Part shown: positions 55,701 to 64,000 of the stretch, one piece after another
Layout of the letters: every line of letters begins with the position of its first letter
Numbering within the stretch: position 1 is the first letter of the stretch
DNA from: Streptomyces sp. NBC_01233
GTDB lineage: Bacteria > Actinomycetota > Actinomycetes > Streptomycetales > Streptomycetaceae
Assembly: GCF_035989305.1 (NCBI RefSeq)
Contig: NZ_CP108514.1
Location: 8,908,501 to 8,972,500 of the forward strand
Direction: 5' to 3'
Length of the DNA: 64,000 bases
Notes under the pieces: generated by a model
The model's database searches: none
The model's input: the letters and a program-made list of their open reading frames with translations, nothing else
What the model was told of the DNA's origin: nothing
Position numbers and translations under genes: made by a program

Positions 55701-57888
55701 TGTCGCCGGAGATGACGAGGCTGGTGGGGCTGTTGATGGCGGCGATGGCGACGTTGTGGGTGTGGTTTTCGAGTAGGGGTTGTATTTGGTCTTCGGGGAG
55801 GTTGATGGATGCCATGGTGCCGTTGGGGGGGAGGGTTTGCATGAGGCGTGCGCGGGTGGTGATGAGGGTGGCGGCGTCGTTGAGGGTGAGGATGCCGGCG
55901 ATGTGTGCGGCGCTGATTTCGCCGATGGAGTGGCCGGTGAGGGTGGTGGGGTGGATGCCCCAGGATTCCCAGAGTCGGTAGAGGGCGGTGTGGAGGGCGA
56001 AGAGGGCGGGTTGGGCGTATTGGGTTTGGTTGATGAGTTCGGGGTCGGTGTTGTTGGTGCCGAAGATGATGTCGTGGAGGGGGTGGGGGAGGTGGGGGTC
56101 GATGGCGGCGCAGGCGGTGTCGAAGGCGTCGGCGTAGGCGGGGTAGGTGTTGTAGAGCTGTTGGCCCATGGCGTGGCGTTGGGTGCCTTGGCCGGAGAAG
56201 ATCATGGCGAGGCGGTTGTTGTCGGTGGCGCGGCCGGTGATGACGGTGGGGGCGGGCTCGTTGTTGGCGAGTGCGGTGAGTCCGGTGCGCAGGGTGTTGA
56301 GGGTGCTGCCGGTGATGACGGCGCGGTGTTCGAAGGTGGTGCGGGTGGTGGCCAGGGCGTAGGCGATGTCGAGGGGGTTGCTGTCGTCGGTGAGGTGGTT
56401 GGTGAGGCGTTGGGCTTGTTCGGTGAGTGCTTGAGGGGTCTTCGCGGAGAGTAGCCAGGGGATGACCGGCAGGGTGGTCGGAGCGGCGGGCTGCTCGGCC
56501 TCGTTGTCGTTGCTGTCGTCTACGGGGGGTTCTTCGAGGATGACGTGGGCGTTGGTGCCGCTGAACCCGAACGAGGAGACGCCCGCACGACGGCGCTCGT
56601 CCTGTGGTTGCCAAGGCTGGTTTTCGGTGAGCAGTTCAATGGCGCCGGTGGTCCAGTCGACTTCGGTGGTGGGCTGGTCGACGTGGAGGGTGCGGGGGAG
56701 GACGCCGTGGTGCATGGCCTGGACCATTTTGATGATGCCGGCGACGCCGGCGGCGGCCTGGGTGTGGCCGATGTTCGACTTCAGCGATCCGAGCCAGAGG
56801 GGTGTTTCGCGGTTTTGGCCGTAGGTGGCGAGGAGGGCCTGGGCTTCGATGGGGTCGCCGAGGCGGGTGCCGGTTCCGTGGGCCTCGACGACGTCGATCT
56901 GGTTGGAGCGAAGGCCGGCGTCGATGAGCGCATCACGGATGACCCGTTGCTGTGAGGGGCCGTTGGGTGCCGTCAGTCCGTTGGAGGCGCCGTCCTGGTT
57001 CACGGCCGTACCGCGTATGACGGCGAGGACGGGGTGGCCGTTACGGCGCGCATCCGACAACCGCTCGACCAGCAGGATGCCGGCGCCTTCGGCCCAGCCG
57101 GTGCCGTCGGCGGAGTCGGAGAAGGCCTTGCACCGTCCGTCGGAGGAGAGTCCCTGCTGCCGACTGAAGTCGATGAACGGCGCAGGACTCGCCATGACGG
57201 TCACACCGCCGACCAGCGCCAGCGAACACTCGGAGCGGCGTAGCGTCTGTACCGCGAGGTGGAGCGCGACGAGGGAGGAGGAACAGGCGGTGTCGATGGT
57301 GACCGCCGGACCTTCGAGTCCCAGCGTGTAGGCGAGCCGTCCGGACGCGATGCTGCCCGAGTTGCCGGTGCCGAGGTAGCCCTCGACGACATCGGGGATC
57401 TTGGGCAGGCGGGAGGCGTAGTCGTGGTACATCACGCCGACGAACACACCGGTTCGGCTGCCCCGCAACGCGTCCGAAGAGATGCCGGAGCGTTCGACGG
57501 CCTCCCAGGTCGTTTCCAGGAGCAGGCGCTGCTGGGGGTCCATCGCCAGGGCTTCGCGGGGCGAGATGCCGAAGAAGCCTGCGTCGAACTCCGCTGCTTC
57601 GTAAAGGAATCCGCCCTGGTGGGTGTCGCTGCTGCCAGCCTTGCCCGTGCTCAGTGCGTCCAGGTCCCAGCCGCGGTTGAGCGGGAATCCGCCGATGGCG
57701 TCCACGCCCTCCGAGGCCACCCGCCACAGCTCCTCCGGGGTGCCGACGCCTCCGGGATAGCGGCAGGCCATGCCGACGATCGCGATCGGCTCGTGGCTCC
57801 GCTCCTCGGCTGACCGCAGCTGTTGCCGCGCCTCACGCAGCTCGTTGGTCAACCGCTTGAGGTATTGGAGCGTCTTTTCGTCGTTCAC
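46735..57888 (-). CDS. Type I modular PKS: two KS-AT-DH-KR-ACP modules plus thioesterase
   Basis: The 3717-residue protein begins at GTG with a docking coiled coil (residues 1-30, [18 protein letters not shown]), overlapping the previous PKS stop (GTGA). Module 1: KS from about 33 (Cys202, His337, His375), AT (Ser654 in GHSIGE, HAFH near 754-757, malonyl type), DH (His947 in [10 protein letters not shown], Asp1107), B-type KR (TGATGALG near 1362, Tyr1495), ACP Ser1651. Module 2: KS from about 1711 (Cys1882), AT Ser2334, DH (His2630 in [10 protein letters not shown], where the motif Gly is Asp; Asp2796), KR with LDD motif (TGASGALG near 3079, Tyr3219), ACP Ser3373. The thioesterase follows (GYSSGG Ser3557, His3679). 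It is the final extension enzyme and releases the chain as acid or lactone. An SnoaL-like gene is coupled downstream. The KS-AT parts are almost identical copies. Confidence 0.95.
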   Translation of the reverse strand: MNDEKTLQYLKRLTNELREARQQLRSAEERSHEPIAIVGMACRYPGGVGTPEELWRVASEGVDAIGGFPLNRGWDLDALSTGKAGSSDTHQGGFLYEAAEFDAGFFGISPREALAMDPQQRLLLETTWEAVERSGISSDALRGSRTGVFVGVMYHDYASRLPKIPDVVEGYLGTGNSGSIASGRLAYTLGLEGPAVTIDTACSSSLVALHLAVQTLRRSECSLALVGGVTVMASPAPFIDFSRQQGLSSDGRCKAFSDSADGTGWAEGAGILLVERLSDARRNGHPVLAVIRGTAVNQDGASNGLTAPNGPSQQRVIRDALIDAGLRSNQIDVVEAHGTGTRLGDPIEAQALLATYGQNRETPLWLGSLKSNIGHTQAAAGVAGIIKMVQAMHHGVLPRTLHVDQPTTEVDWTTGAIELLTENQPWQPQDERRRAGVSSFGFSGTNAHVILEEPPVDDSNDNEAEQPAAPTTLPVIPWLLSAKTPQALTEQAQRLTNHLTDDSNPLDIAYALATTRTTFEHRAVITGSTLNTLRTGLTALANNEPAPTVITGRATDNNRLAMIFSGQGTQRHAMGQQLYNTYPAYADAFDTACAAIDPHLPHPLHDIIFGTNNTDPELINQTQYAQPALFALHTALYRLWESWGIHPTTLTGHSIGEISAAHIAGILTLNDAATLITTRARLMQTLPPNGTMASINLPEDQIQPLLENHTHNVAIAAINSPTSLVISGDKTAVNTITEQTRQTGHHTKQLHVSHAFHSPLMEPILNEFRTTLEQLTYHPPTIPLISTLTGQPITPTTMATPDYWIQHARNTVRFADAITTLTNQNHTTYLEIGPNTTLTPHLPTNTHPTLHHKHPETHTITTTLAHLTTQGTNPNWTTYYNHTHPHTTPLPTYPFQHHHYWLNSTETPSPSGADHPLLAEVITLADDDRMVLTGTISVASHPWLADHSVHGAVLFPGAGFVELALHAGQQTGHPHIAELTLNALLLLPDDGTVHLQMLLSEPDADGRQLTVYSRRTPDDVWTKHAEGRLTSAAVSPADDLVAWPPAHAVPLDIGGFYEQLGALRYGPFFQGLRSAWERDGVMFAEVALDDSQQADTDRFGVHPALLDSALHAIGLGAFLEDPASSVPFAWTGVSLHAVSARHLRVRLSPAGSDAVSLLLADSAGHPVLTVDRLRLRPLLQEGAAPSRDDSLFRTHWTPVPQRRSPHQCVLVSALDELDGLEGPAPDAVLMPFRSSSPEGAAVEALALTQRWLRDERFTSTSLVLVTSGSLLLDTDMSDDSARALANAAVWGLLRSAQSEHPDRFALVDAEEFGPSLVDAWRSDEPQIALRNGQAYVPRLVRASSEKCAAPRWADGTVLITGATGALGTIIARHLVHTHGARDLLLLSRGALPDDLRAELSSAGAHVEHIACDVSDPVQLAQALEGRPLNAVVHCAGVLHDAVLTSQTPEHIHEVFAPKATAARHLDDLTRHLNLSAFVLFSSAAATLGSPGQANYAAANACLDALAQHRSSLGHRTVSLAWGMWDTGMAASHVRRAGMPPLREEEGLRLFDAAVMSDSSVLVPVHLDARAFAGSGGTVPALLHSLVPAPRRRAAHGSAEATLTDRLQRLSREEQDSTLLTLVRAQAASVLGHVSPEAIEADLAFRDIGFDSLTAVEFRNRLNTTTGLSLPATLVFDHPTPLALVNHLRASLFVSDAKDLVSATVRATEDDPIVIVGMACRYPGGVTAPEELWRLVHSGKDAISAFPVNRGWDTAAIYSPDVDSSGTTYCREGGFLHDAAEFDAGLFGISPREALAMDPQQRLLLETSWETFERAGINPRSLRGSRTGVFTGIMYNDYAARFTHAPEEAAGHLGNGSAASIASGRISYTFGLEGPAVSIDTACSSSLVALHLAAQALRNGECTMALAGGVTIMSTPTTFIEFSRQRGLSADGRCKAFSDSADGTGWGEGIGLLLLERLSDARRNGHPVLAVMRGSAVNQDGASNGLTAPNGPSQQRVIQQALANAGLTPADIDAVEAHGTGTRLGDPIEAQALLATYGQNRETPLWLGSVKSNIGHTQAAAGAAGIIKMVQAMHHGVLPRTLHVDQPTTEVDWTTGAVELLTENQPWPDTNHPRRAGISSFGVSGTNAHIIIEQPPTDDTEEADTSTPTTPTTLPVVPWVLSAKTPQALTEQAQRLTNHLTDDSNPLDIAYALATTRTTFEHRAVITGSTLNTLRTGLTALANNEPAPTVITGRATDNNRLAMIFSGQGTQRHAMGQQLYNTYPAYADAFDTACAAIDPHLPHPLHDIIFGTNNTDPELINQTQYAQPALFALHTALYRLWESWGIHPTTLTGHSIGEISAAHIAGILTLNDAATLITTRARLMQTLPPNGTMASINLPETDVLPLLEDYTGQIAIAAINSPTSLVISGTTTAVNTITEQARQTGHHTKQLHVSHAFHSPLMEPILNEFRTTLEQLTYHPPTIPLISTLTGQPITPTTMATPDYWIQHARNTVRFADAITTLTNQNHTTYLEIGPNTTLTPHLPTNTHPTLHHKHPETHTITTTLAHLTTQGTNPNWTTYYNHTHPHTTPLPTYPFQHHHYWLNSTETPSHPTTGLDTTHHPLLSAVISDADVLVFSGQLSLATHAWLADHAVGDNVLLPGTAFVDLALHAGEESGCQILDELTLETPLVIPEHAAVDLRLAVGVSDTDGRRPVRIHSRPSGSVEPWTRHATGVLTVSAEATEEQEHTEPWPPRNAVPVDLDSVYERLEEKGLRYGTAFRGLRAAWRSGEEVYAEVSLPEQARAGAEQYVVHPALLDSALHAVGLGDFVDSTAARASLPFAWSGVRMTAPGAETLRVRISAAGKDAVALHMSEVDGRRAGTIGRLTLRPLPDLAETGSSRSLYEVSWGRLPASQGATGIVRWAVLGEEASWLTGAGGHVTSVESYADLAALRTAADGSGEVPDVVFLPVVPDTDGAVPAAAADLTKRILGFLQSWLADERFAASHLVLTTWGATGAAVTTITAAPVWGLVRAAQAEYPGRLTLVDSDAPTVDARALAAVLASGEPQAAIRGGLVEVPRLTPVTGPAAATAAPFSNGTVLVTGASGALGRAVARHLVAVHGARDLLLLSRRGKAAPGMPELLEELAEAGAEVVAHACDVADRTALAAVLAGRRLGAVVHVAGVLDDGVLASLTPERLTGVLRSKVDAAWNLHELAQDHDLDAFVLFSSAAGVLGSAGQANYAAGNTFLDALAAHRAAAGLPGTSLAWGPWDDGMVADRRRLERGGVVPFSMQEGLAMFDAALHRPDPLLVPMRLDTAALRAAGDLPPIWHGLVRPKRDRRVSQTDGGDLPTRLAGLSVEEREKVLAELLRGEVATVLGYVSVEEDRSFTELGFDSLTAVDLRNRLERLTGLRLSTTVVFDHPTPPALTSFLLNELSDTGTGSNDAPAPSTTDTLGALFRQACAADRIDEGMELVRLAAHFRTVFETSEDLTQRPHPVPLTRGPRTTLICFPAVVAMSGAHQYARFAGALRGVRDTVVLPEPGFVAGELLPADVDVLVEMQAQAVLEQAGGEPFALLGYSSGGWIAHAVGERLEKAGHPAAAVVLVDTYLPREMNPRLQQAFTGGLFSRREQFVSMDHVSLTAMGGYFEAFGDWEPLPVATPTLFVRAADALPDVTGVPLADDEWGPGWSLHDAAVPAPGDHFTIMEEHADSTAGVVNEWLTTLEETTDDRDTRRNEQEN
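50121..52254 (-). repeat. KS-AT cassette copy 1 (last PKS module)
   Basis: From 50145 to about 52254 this DNA matches 60527-62636 without a difference I could find in the parts compared. Antisense frames at 50797-52203 and 61179-62585 are identical over 468 codons. The plus strand is almost free of C over long stretches (for example 50150-50420), so the coding strand is C/A-rich, unlike neighbouring DH and KR DNA. Confidence 0.85.
55161..56448 (-). repeat. AT cassette copy 2 (first module of the TE-bearing PKS)
   Basis: It matches copy 1 (50121-51408, offset 5040) through the post-AT linker and AT. A short divergent patch lies near 55690-55800, where [12 protein letters not shown] replaces [11 protein letters not shown]. 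The KS-AT border at 56449 ends the identity, though part of the KS (about 56640-56860) is again highly similar. Confidence 0.8.
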
Positions 57889-60800
57889 CGTGCGTCGTCC
57901 CCGTCCGAGAAGCCGAACTCTTCGTCGATGATTCCGAACATGTCTTCGAGATTCGCCTCGGCGAGTTCGTCGCCGGTGCGATCGGTGGTTCCGGCGCTCT
58001 CCCACCTGCTGAGCAGCGTGCGTAGGCGGTTCTTGATCTGAGTGCCCTGAGCGTCTGTCGGCTCGATGGCCCCGAGCGCGGACTCCAGCCGATCGAGCTC
58101 GGTGAAGACGGCATCAGGAGTGGATGGCTCGTCTCCAGGCAGCAGCCGGGAGCTCAGGTGGTCGTACAGTGCGGCGGGCGTGGGGTGGTCGAAGACCAGC
58201 GTCGCGGGTAGCCGAAGTCCTGTGGCGGTGTCGAGCGCTCCTCGGAACTCGACGGCCATCAGCGAGTCGAAGCCGAGATCGGTGAAAGGCTTGTCCATGG
58301 AGATCGCCTCAGCGGAGCCGTGCCCCATCACCGCGGCCATGCGGCTGCGGATGACGTCCGTGAGCCGGTCGCGCCGCTCCTGCGGGGGGAGTCCCCGCAG
58401 CACGTCGGCGAGTGACACGCTCGCGGTGGCACTCGCCCGTGCCCGTGAACGGACCAGGTTCCGCATGACCGGCGGGAGCATCTGCTCGGCCGCACGGCGC
58501 TGCAGAGCCGCCTTGTTCAGCGGCAGGGGCGCGACGAACGGGCCGCCCGCCGTCAGCGCAGCGTCGAACAGGGCGGTGCCGTCGGCCTCGTCGATCAACT
58601 CGATGCCAGTGCCGGCCAGCCTGTCCCTGTCCGTCTTGCCGCGCGCGCCGGCCATGCCGGTGTCCCACATGCCCCAAGCGAGGCTGATACCGGGACGCCC
58701 CGAGGCCGTACGGTGGTGCGTCAGCGCGTCGAGATAGGCGTTGGCGGCGGCGTAGTTGGCCTGGCCGGGCGAGCCGAGGGTGGCGGCTGCGGAGGAGAAC
58801 ATGACGAAGGCCGTGACGTTGTGGTGTGCGGTGAGGGAGTGCAAGAGCCAGGCGGCGGTGGCCTTGGGAGTGAACGTCCGTTCCAGTCGCTCACGGGTCT
58901 GGCCACTGAGCGTCGCGTCGTCGAGGGTGCCCGCGCAGTGGACGACGACGAGCGGAACATCGGTCGGAATCGTGGCGACGGCCTCGGCGATCTGGTCAGG
59001 GTCGGTCAGGTCGCACGCCACCTGGGTGACGAGCCCGTCCCCGCCTGTCGGATCCACGGCGTCGCCGTTCCGGCTGAGCAGACGCAGATCACGTACACCG
59101 TGCTCGTGTGCGAGGTGGCGGGCGATGATCGTTCCAAGTGCGCCGGAGGCTCCGGTGAGGAGAACCGTGGCGTTCGCCCAGCTGGGGCTCTCGTGGGTGC
59201 CGGTCACCGGTACGAGGCGCGGGACGTGGGCTTCTCCGCGGCGCAGTGCCATCTGTGCTTCACCACTGGCCAGTGCGTCGGGCAAGGCGCTCCAGGACCT
59301 GTCGTCGCCGTCGACGTCCACTATCACCAGGCGCCCGGGAAGTTCGGCCTGCGCCGCACGGACCAGACCCCAGATCGCCGCACCCGAGGGTGCCGGGACG
59401 CTGCCACCGCACGCGACCGCGTTCGTCGTGACGACCACCAGGGTCTGCTCCGAAGACCAGGCCCGTATGTGTTCTAGCACCGCCGCGGAAGCGGTGAGCG
59501 CGGCGGCGGCGTCCGGGTCCTGACCCTGCTCGGCCCGGAGGACGACGTGCGTGGCGCTCCCCTGGTCGGCGGCACCGTGGTCCGCCAGGACCGGACCGTC
59601 CGGCTTCGCAGTGGTCCCGAGCGGAAGCCAGGCCAGCTCGTACAGCGAACGCGGCGCAGCACCGGCGATCTGGTCACGCGGGACCTCGCGCATCACCAGA
59701 CGCTCGATCGTTGCGACCGGGCTCCCCGCCGCATCGGCGATGTGCAAGCTGACCGCATCCGTACCGGCGGGTGAAAGCTGGGCACGCAGCACCGGGGAAC
59801 CGGTCGCGTGGAGTGTGACGCCGTGCCAGGAGAACGGGAGCCGCGCACGACCGTCTTCACCGAACAGCCGGCCCACACCGACGCCGTGCAGCACGGAGTC
59901 CAGCAGACCGGGGTGCATGCTGAAACCATCGGCGTGCATGAGCGCACCGTCCGGTAGCCCCACCTCTACGAAGACGTCCTCGCCCGTCTTCCACGCCGAC
60001 CGCAGCCCCTGGAAGAACGGGCCGTAGTCGAGCCCCGCCGCTGCGAACTCCGCGTAGATGTCGTCCAACGCGATCTCTACGGCATCCGACGGCGGCCAAA
60101 CCGTCAAACCCCGCCCGGTGACGTGACCTGTACCGAGTACGGCCGTCGCGTTCTGGTGCCACTCGGAGTCGTTCCCGTCGAGCCGCGAGTGGACGGTCAC
60201 CACTCGGCGGCCTGCGTCATCCGGTGGCGCCACGGCGAGCTGAATCTGCACCGCACCGGTCTCCGGCAGCACCAGCGGGCGCTCCAGCGTGAGCTCGTCG
60301 AAGCCTTGCAGCCCGGTCAGCTGAGCGGCATGCAGAAGAAGTTCGACGAAACCCGTGGCCGGGAACAGGACCTTGCCCATGACCGTGTGGTCTCCGAGCC
60401 ACGGCTGCGACGCCAGCGAGAGCCTGCTCCCCAGGACGAACCCGTCCCTGTCCGCGAGTTGCACTACCGAGGTCAGCAGAGGGTGCCCGGAGAAATCGCC
60501 GCGGCTCCGTGCTGCCGTATCGCGTGGCCAGTAGTGGTGGTGTTGGAAGGGGTAGGTGGGGAGGGGTGTGGTGTGGGGGTGGGTGTGGTTGTAGTAGGTG
60601 GTCCAGTTGGGGTTGGTGCCTTGGGTGGTGAGGTGGGCGAGGGTGGTGGTGATGGTGTGGGTTTCGGGGTGTTTGTGGTGGAGGGTGGGGTGGGTGTTGG
60701 TGGGGAGGTGGGGGGTGAGTGTGGTGTTGGGGCCGATTTCGAGGTAGGTGGTGTGGTTTTGGTTGGTGAGGGTGGTGATGGCGTCGGCGAAGCGGACGGT

Positions 60801-63800
60801 GTTGCGGGCGTGTTGGATCCAGTAGTCGGGGGTGGCCATGGTGGTGGGGGTGATGGGTTGGCCGGTGAGGGTGGAGATGAGGGGGATGGTGGGTGGGTGG
60901 TAGGTGAGTTGTTCGAGGGTGGTGCGGAATTCGTTGAGGATGGGTTCCATGAGGGGGGAGTGGAAGGCGTGGGAGACGTGGAGTTGTTTGGTGTGGTGGC
61001 CTGTTTGGCGGGCTTGTTCGGTGATGGTGTTGACGGCGGTGGTGGTGCCGGAGATGACGAGGCTGGTGGGGCTGTTGATGGCGGCGATGGCGATCTGGCC
61101 GGTGTAGTCCTCGAGGAGGGGTAGGACGTCGGTTTCGGGGAGGTTGATGGATGCCATGGTGCCGTTGGGGGGGAGGGTTTGCATGAGGCGTGCGCGGGTG
61201 GTGATGAGGGTGGCGGCGTCGTTGAGGGTGAGGATGCCGGCGATGTGTGCGGCGCTGATTTCGCCGATGGAGTGGCCGGTGAGGGTGGTGGGGTGGATGC
61301 CCCAGGATTCCCAGAGTCGGTAGAGGGCGGTGTGGAGGGCGAAGAGGGCGGGTTGGGCGTATTGGGTTTGGTTGATGAGTTCGGGGTCGGTGTTGTTGGT
61401 GCCGAAGATGATGTCGTGGAGGGGGTGGGGGAGGTGGGGGTCGATGGCGGCGCAGGCGGTGTCGAAGGCGTCGGCGTAGGCGGGGTAGGTGTTGTAGAGC
61501 TGTTGGCCCATGGCGTGGCGTTGGGTGCCTTGGCCGGAGAAGATCATGGCGAGGCGGTTGTTGTCGGTGGCGCGGCCGGTGATGACGGTGGGGGCGGGCT
61601 CGTTGTTGGCGAGTGCGGTGAGTCCGGTGCGCAGGGTGTTGAGGGTGCTGCCGGTGATGACGGCGCGGTGTTCGAAGGTGGTGCGGGTGGTGGCCAGGGC
61701 GTAGGCGATGTCGAGGGGGTTGCTGTCGTCGGTGAGGTGGTTGGTGAGGCGTTGGGCTTGTTCGGTGAGTGCTTGAGGGGTCTTCGCGGACAGCACCCAG
61801 GGCACCACGGGCAGGGTGGTCGGTGTGGTGGGGGTGCTGGTGTCAGCTTCTTCGGTGTCGTCGGTGGGGGGTTGTTCGATGATGATGTGGGCGTTGGTGC
61901 CGCTGACGCCGAAGGAGGAGATGCCTGCCCGGCGGGGGTGGTTGGTGTCGGGCCAGGGCTGGTTTTCGGTGAGGAGTTCGACGGCGCCGGTGGTCCAGTC
62001 GACTTCGGTGGTGGGCTGGTCGACGTGGAGGGTGCGGGGGAGGACGCCGTGGTGCATGGCCTGGACCATTTTGATGATGCCGGCGGCGCCGGCGGCGGCT
62101 TGGGTGTGGCCGATGTTCGATTTCACCGATCCGAGCCAGAGGGGTGTTTCGCGGTTTTGGCCGTAGGTGGCGAGGAGTGCTTGGGCTTCGATGGGGTCGC
62201 CGAGGCGGGTGCCGGTTCCGTGGGCTTCGACGGCGTCGATGTCCGCCGGGGTGAGGCCGGCGTTGGCGAGTGCCTGCTGGATGACGCGTTGCTGGGAGGG
62301 GCCGTTGGGTGCGGTGAGTCCGTTGGAGGCGCCGTCCTGGTTCACGGCGGATCCCCGCATTACGGCGAGGACGGGGTGGCCGTTTCGGCGGGCGTCGGAC
62401 AGCCGCTCGAGGAGGAGGAGTCCTATGCCTTCGCCCCAGCCGGTGCCGTCGGCGGAGTCGGAGAAGGCCTTGCACCGTCCGTCCGCCGAAAGTCCGCGTT
62501 GGCGGCTGAATTCGATGAAGGTGGTGGGGGTGGACATGATGGTGACGCCGCCGGCGAGGGCCATGGTGCATTCGCCGTTGCGTAGTGCTTGGGCTGCGAG
62601 GTGGAGGGCGACGAGGGACGAGGAGCAGGCGGTGTCCACGGTGACCGCCGGCCCCTCCAGCCCAAGGGCGTACGCCACTCGACCGGAGATGACGCTCGTC
62701 GTGTTGCCGGTGAGGAGATATCCCTGGGTGCCCTGGACACCATCACCCAACAGCGAGACGTAGTCCTGGCCGTTGCCGCCGATGAACACACCGGTCCGGC
62801 TCCCACTCAGCGTGCGCGGGTTGATCCCGGATCGTTCGAACAGCTCCCAGGCGGATTCCAGCAACAGCCGCTGCTGCGGGTCCATTGCCAGGGCTTCGCG
62901 GGGGGAGATGCCGAAGAACTCGGCGTCGAACTCCGCCGCGTCGTAGAGGAAGCCGCCAGAGGTGGTGACGCTGCTGCCCGACGTGTCCGGCGCCGTGTCG
63001 AACAGAGCGCTCAGGTCCCAGCCGCGGTCGGTGGGGAACGGTGATATGGCGTCGCTGCCCTCGCGTACGAGGTTCCACAGGTCCTCGGGAGTGCGCACGC
63101 CTCCCGGGTAGCGGCAGCTCATGCCGACGATCGCCAGGAGCTCGTCGGTTTCGGCAGCAGGTGTGTGCGCGGGTGCCACAACGTGCTGCTCGTCGCCGAA
63201 GTGGGACGCCAGGTGGGACACGAGTTGCTGTGGTGTCGGGTGGTCGAAGACGAGGGTTGCGGGCAACGTGACCCCGAGCATGCTGCTGAGCCTGCCGCGC
63301 AGTTCCACGGCGGTGAGCGAGTCGAAGCCCATGTCGCGGAACGCGCGGTCGGTCTCGACATCGCCGGAGGTGGCGTGCCCGAGTACCGCCGCCGCTTCGG
63401 TGACGACCGTGGTCAGCAGCCAAGCTCGCCGCTCGTCCGGGGCGAGCGCGGACAACCGATGACGCGGCCCGATTTCCGCTTGCTCGTCCTCAACGGGCGC
63501 GAAATCGGACAGTAAGGGGCTGGGGCGGGTGGAGGTGAACGTGGGAAGGAAGACATCCCACCGTACGTCGGCGACGGTGACACACGTCTCCCCCTTGTGG
63601 AGGACGTGTTCCAGCGCCGAGACCGCCAGCTCCGGTGACATTGCCGGCAGTCCGCGTCGACGCGCGAACTCCCCGGCCTCCCCCACGGCCATCCCGCCTT
63701 CGGCCCATGGCCCCCAGGAGACGGAGGTCGCGACCAGGCCCCGGTCCCGGCGCCGCTGCGCGAGCGAATCGAGGTAGGCGTTGGCGGCTCCGTAAGCTGC

Positions 63801-64000
63801 CTGCCCGCCGGTGCCCCAGACACCCGAGACGGACGAGAACAGGATGAAGGCGTCGAGCTTCCGGTCGGTGGTGAGCTCGTCGAGGTGCGCGGCACCGGCG
63901 GCCTTCGCTCCCACAATCCGGGCGAACTCGCCGATTCCGGTTTCCTCCAGGGAGGTCAGCTGGCCGACACCGGCCGTGTGGACGACGCCGGTCAGCGGCC
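57885..64000 (-). CDS. Type I modular PKS, 3' part (runs off the right edge)
   Basis: At least 2037 codons are visible; the start lies beyond the window. It first shows the end of a KR with the A-type signature: VVHTAGVGQ lacks LDD, and [16 protein letters not shown] has the diagnostic Trp and the catalytic Tyr near 63792. An ACP follows (DSL near 63313). Then a complete module: KS from about 63130 (Cys near 62627), malonyl-type AT (GHSIGE near 61270), DH ([10 protein letters not shown] near 60386 and LLDSVLHG), B-type KR ([11 protein letters not shown]; Tyr near 58756) and ACP (DSL near 58271). The C-terminal docking region has helices ([19 protein letters not shown]) and an acidic tail [10 protein letters not shown]. 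It passes its chain to the next PKS. The KS-AT DNA is identical to module 2 of that protein over about 2.1 kb. Confidence 0.95.
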   Translation of the reverse strand, partial: PLTGVVHTAGVGQLTSLEETGIGEFARIVGAKAAGAAHLDELTTDRKLDAFILFSSVSGVWGTGGQAAYGAANAYLDSLAQRRRDRGLVATSVSWGPWAEGGMAVGEAGEFARRRGLPAMSPELAVSALEHVLHKGETCVTVADVRWDVFLPTFTSTRPSPLLSDFAPVEDEQAEIGPRHRLSALAPDERRAWLLTTVVTEAAAVLGHATSGDVETDRAFRDMGFDSLTAVELRGRLSSMLGVTLPATLVFDHPTPQQLVSHLASHFGDEQHVVAPAHTPAAETDELLAIVGMSCRYPGGVRTPEDLWNLVREGSDAISPFPTDRGWDLSALFDTAPDTSGSSVTTSGGFLYDAAEFDAEFFGISPREALAMDPQQRLLLESAWELFERSGINPRTLSGSRTGVFIGGNGQDYVSLLGDGVQGTQGYLLTGNTTSVISGRVAYALGLEGPAVTVDTACSSSLVALHLAAQALRNGECTMALAGGVTIMSTPTTFIEFSRQRGLSADGRCKAFSDSADGTGWGEGIGLLLLERLSDARRNGHPVLAVMRGSAVNQDGASNGLTAPNGPSQQRVIQQALANAGLTPADIDAVEAHGTGTRLGDPIEAQALLATYGQNRETPLWLGSVKSNIGHTQAAAGAAGIIKMVQAMHHGVLPRTLHVDQPTTEVDWTTGAVELLTENQPWPDTNHPRRAGISSFGVSGTNAHIIIEQPPTDDTEEADTSTPTTPTTLPVVPWVLSAKTPQALTEQAQRLTNHLTDDSNPLDIAYALATTRTTFEHRAVITGSTLNTLRTGLTALANNEPAPTVITGRATDNNRLAMIFSGQGTQRHAMGQQLYNTYPAYADAFDTACAAIDPHLPHPLHDIIFGTNNTDPELINQTQYAQPALFALHTALYRLWESWGIHPTTLTGHSIGEISAAHIAGILTLNDAATLITTRARLMQTLPPNGTMASINLPETDVLPLLEDYTGQIAIAAINSPTSLVISGTTTAVNTITEQARQTGHHTKQLHVSHAFHSPLMEPILNEFRTTLEQLTYHPPTIPLISTLTGQPITPTTMATPDYWIQHARNTVRFADAITTLTNQNHTTYLEIGPNTTLTPHLPTNTHPTLHHKHPETHTITTTLAHLTTQGTNPNWTTYYNHTHPHTTPLPTYPFQHHHYWPRDTAARSRGDFSGHPLLTSVVQLADRDGFVLGSRLSLASQPWLGDHTVMGKVLFPATGFVELLLHAAQLTGLQGFDELTLERPLVLPETGAVQIQLAVAPPDDAGRRVVTVHSRLDGNDSEWHQNATAVLGTGHVTGRGLTVWPPSDAVEIALDDIYAEFAAAGLDYGPFFQGLRSAWKTGEDVFVEVGLPDGALMHADGFSMHPGLLDSVLHGVGVGRLFGEDGRARLPFSWHGVTLHATGSPVLRAQLSPAGTDAVSLHIADAAGSPVATIERLVMREVPRDQIAGAAPRSLYELAWLPLGTTAKPDGPVLADHGAADQGSATHVVLRAEQGQDPDAAAALTASAAVLEHIRAWSSEQTLVVVTTNAVACGGSVPAPSGAAIWGLVRAAQAELPGRLVIVDVDGDDRSWSALPDALASGEAQMALRRGEAHVPRLVPVTGTHESPSWANATVLLTGASGALGTIIARHLAHEHGVRDLRLLSRNGDAVDPTGGDGLVTQVACDLTDPDQIAEAVATIPTDVPLVVVHCAGTLDDATLSGQTRERLERTFTPKATAAWLLHSLTAHHNVTAFVMFSSAAATLGSPGQANYAAANAYLDALTHHRTASGRPGISLAWGMWDTGMAGARGKTDRDRLAGTGIELIDEADGTALFDAALTAGGPFVAPLPLNKAALQRRAAEQMLPPVMRNLVRSRARASATASVSLADVLRGLPPQERRDRLTDVIRSRMAAVMGHGSAEAISMDKPFTDLGFDSLMAVEFRGALDTATGLRLPATLVFDHPTPAALYDHLSSRLLPGDEPSTPDAVFTELDRLESALGAIEPTDAQGTQIKNRLRTLLSRWESAGTTDRTGDELAEANLEDMFGIIDEEFGFSDGDDAR
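60527..62636 (-). repeat. KS-AT cassette copy 3 (upstream PKS)
   Basis: It is an offset copy (10382 bases) of copy 1. Identity starts at GCCAGTAGTGG in the AT-DH linker and ends just after the KS active-site Cys codon, where copy 1 and copy 3 diverge (GTGTCGATG versus GTGTCCACG on the plus strand). Confidence 0.85.

Overview
High GC, GTG/TTG starts, strong third-position GC bias and gene families such as DUF5988, DUF6230/DUF6114, a LAXTG-anchored surface protein and a MerR/LacI-rich regulator set point to a Streptomyces (or close Kitasatospora-type) chromosome. The window has three parts: a dense block of housekeeping and conserved genes (1 to about 20.6 kb), a decayed mobile-element zone (about 20.6-29.1 kb), and the flank and last genes of a type I polyketide synthase (PKS) cluster (about 29-64 kb, running off the right edge).

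Housekeeping block. A leftward MFS transporter is divergent from a LacI-type regulator, with a 25-bp near-perfect palindrome between them. A thiolase, a frameshifted aldehyde dehydrogenase, a thioredoxin and a FAD disulfide-reductase-like enzyme follow. Next come two secreted proteins (a four-cysteine neocarzinostatin-like fold and a beta-propeller with a LAXTG sorting signal) and a metallophosphoesterase. A leftward operon holds a truncated SDR, a SnoaL-like protein and DUF2087. At about 14.5 kb a deletion has joined the remaining body of the SDR to the C-terminal end of a MmyB-type regulator. A translationally coupled DUF6230-DUF6114-secreted protein operon, a MerR regulator, an RlmG-like methyltransferase, a small TPR protein and a pirin complete the block.

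Mobile zone. An IS3-family element with a frameshifted orfB lies at 21.5-22.8 kb. Two decayed IS1380-type transposase remnants (about 25.7-26.3 and 28.6-29.1 kb) bracket a secreted HAF-repeat protein and a LysR regulator. An IS5-like remnant lies at 35.3 kb. Two RNA-like hairpins with different stems but almost the same loop (24.6 and 39.1 kb) look like 5' ends of lost insertion sequences.

Polyketide cluster. Two giant leftward genes overlap by GTGA. The first (partial) shows the end of a KR(A-type)-ACP module, a full KS-AT-DH-KR-ACP module and a C-terminal docking segment. The second carries an N-terminal docking helix, two KS-AT-DH-KR-ACP modules and a thioesterase. All visible ATs have malonyl-type signatures, so the chain terminus is predicted to be up to a 2,4,6-trienoyl thioester, released by hydrolysis or lactonisation. 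A SnoaL-like cyclase follows the PKS stop by one base. Nearby genes encode a CitE-like lyase overlapping a MmgE/PrpD protein, a DSP/PtpB-type phosphatase, methyltransferases, two exporters, a P450, a type II thioesterase and a TauD-type dioxygenase. The KS-AT DNA of the three modules is nearly identical over 1.3-2.1 kb and has an extreme strand skew, which suggests recent duplication or gene conversion. I do not recognise the product.
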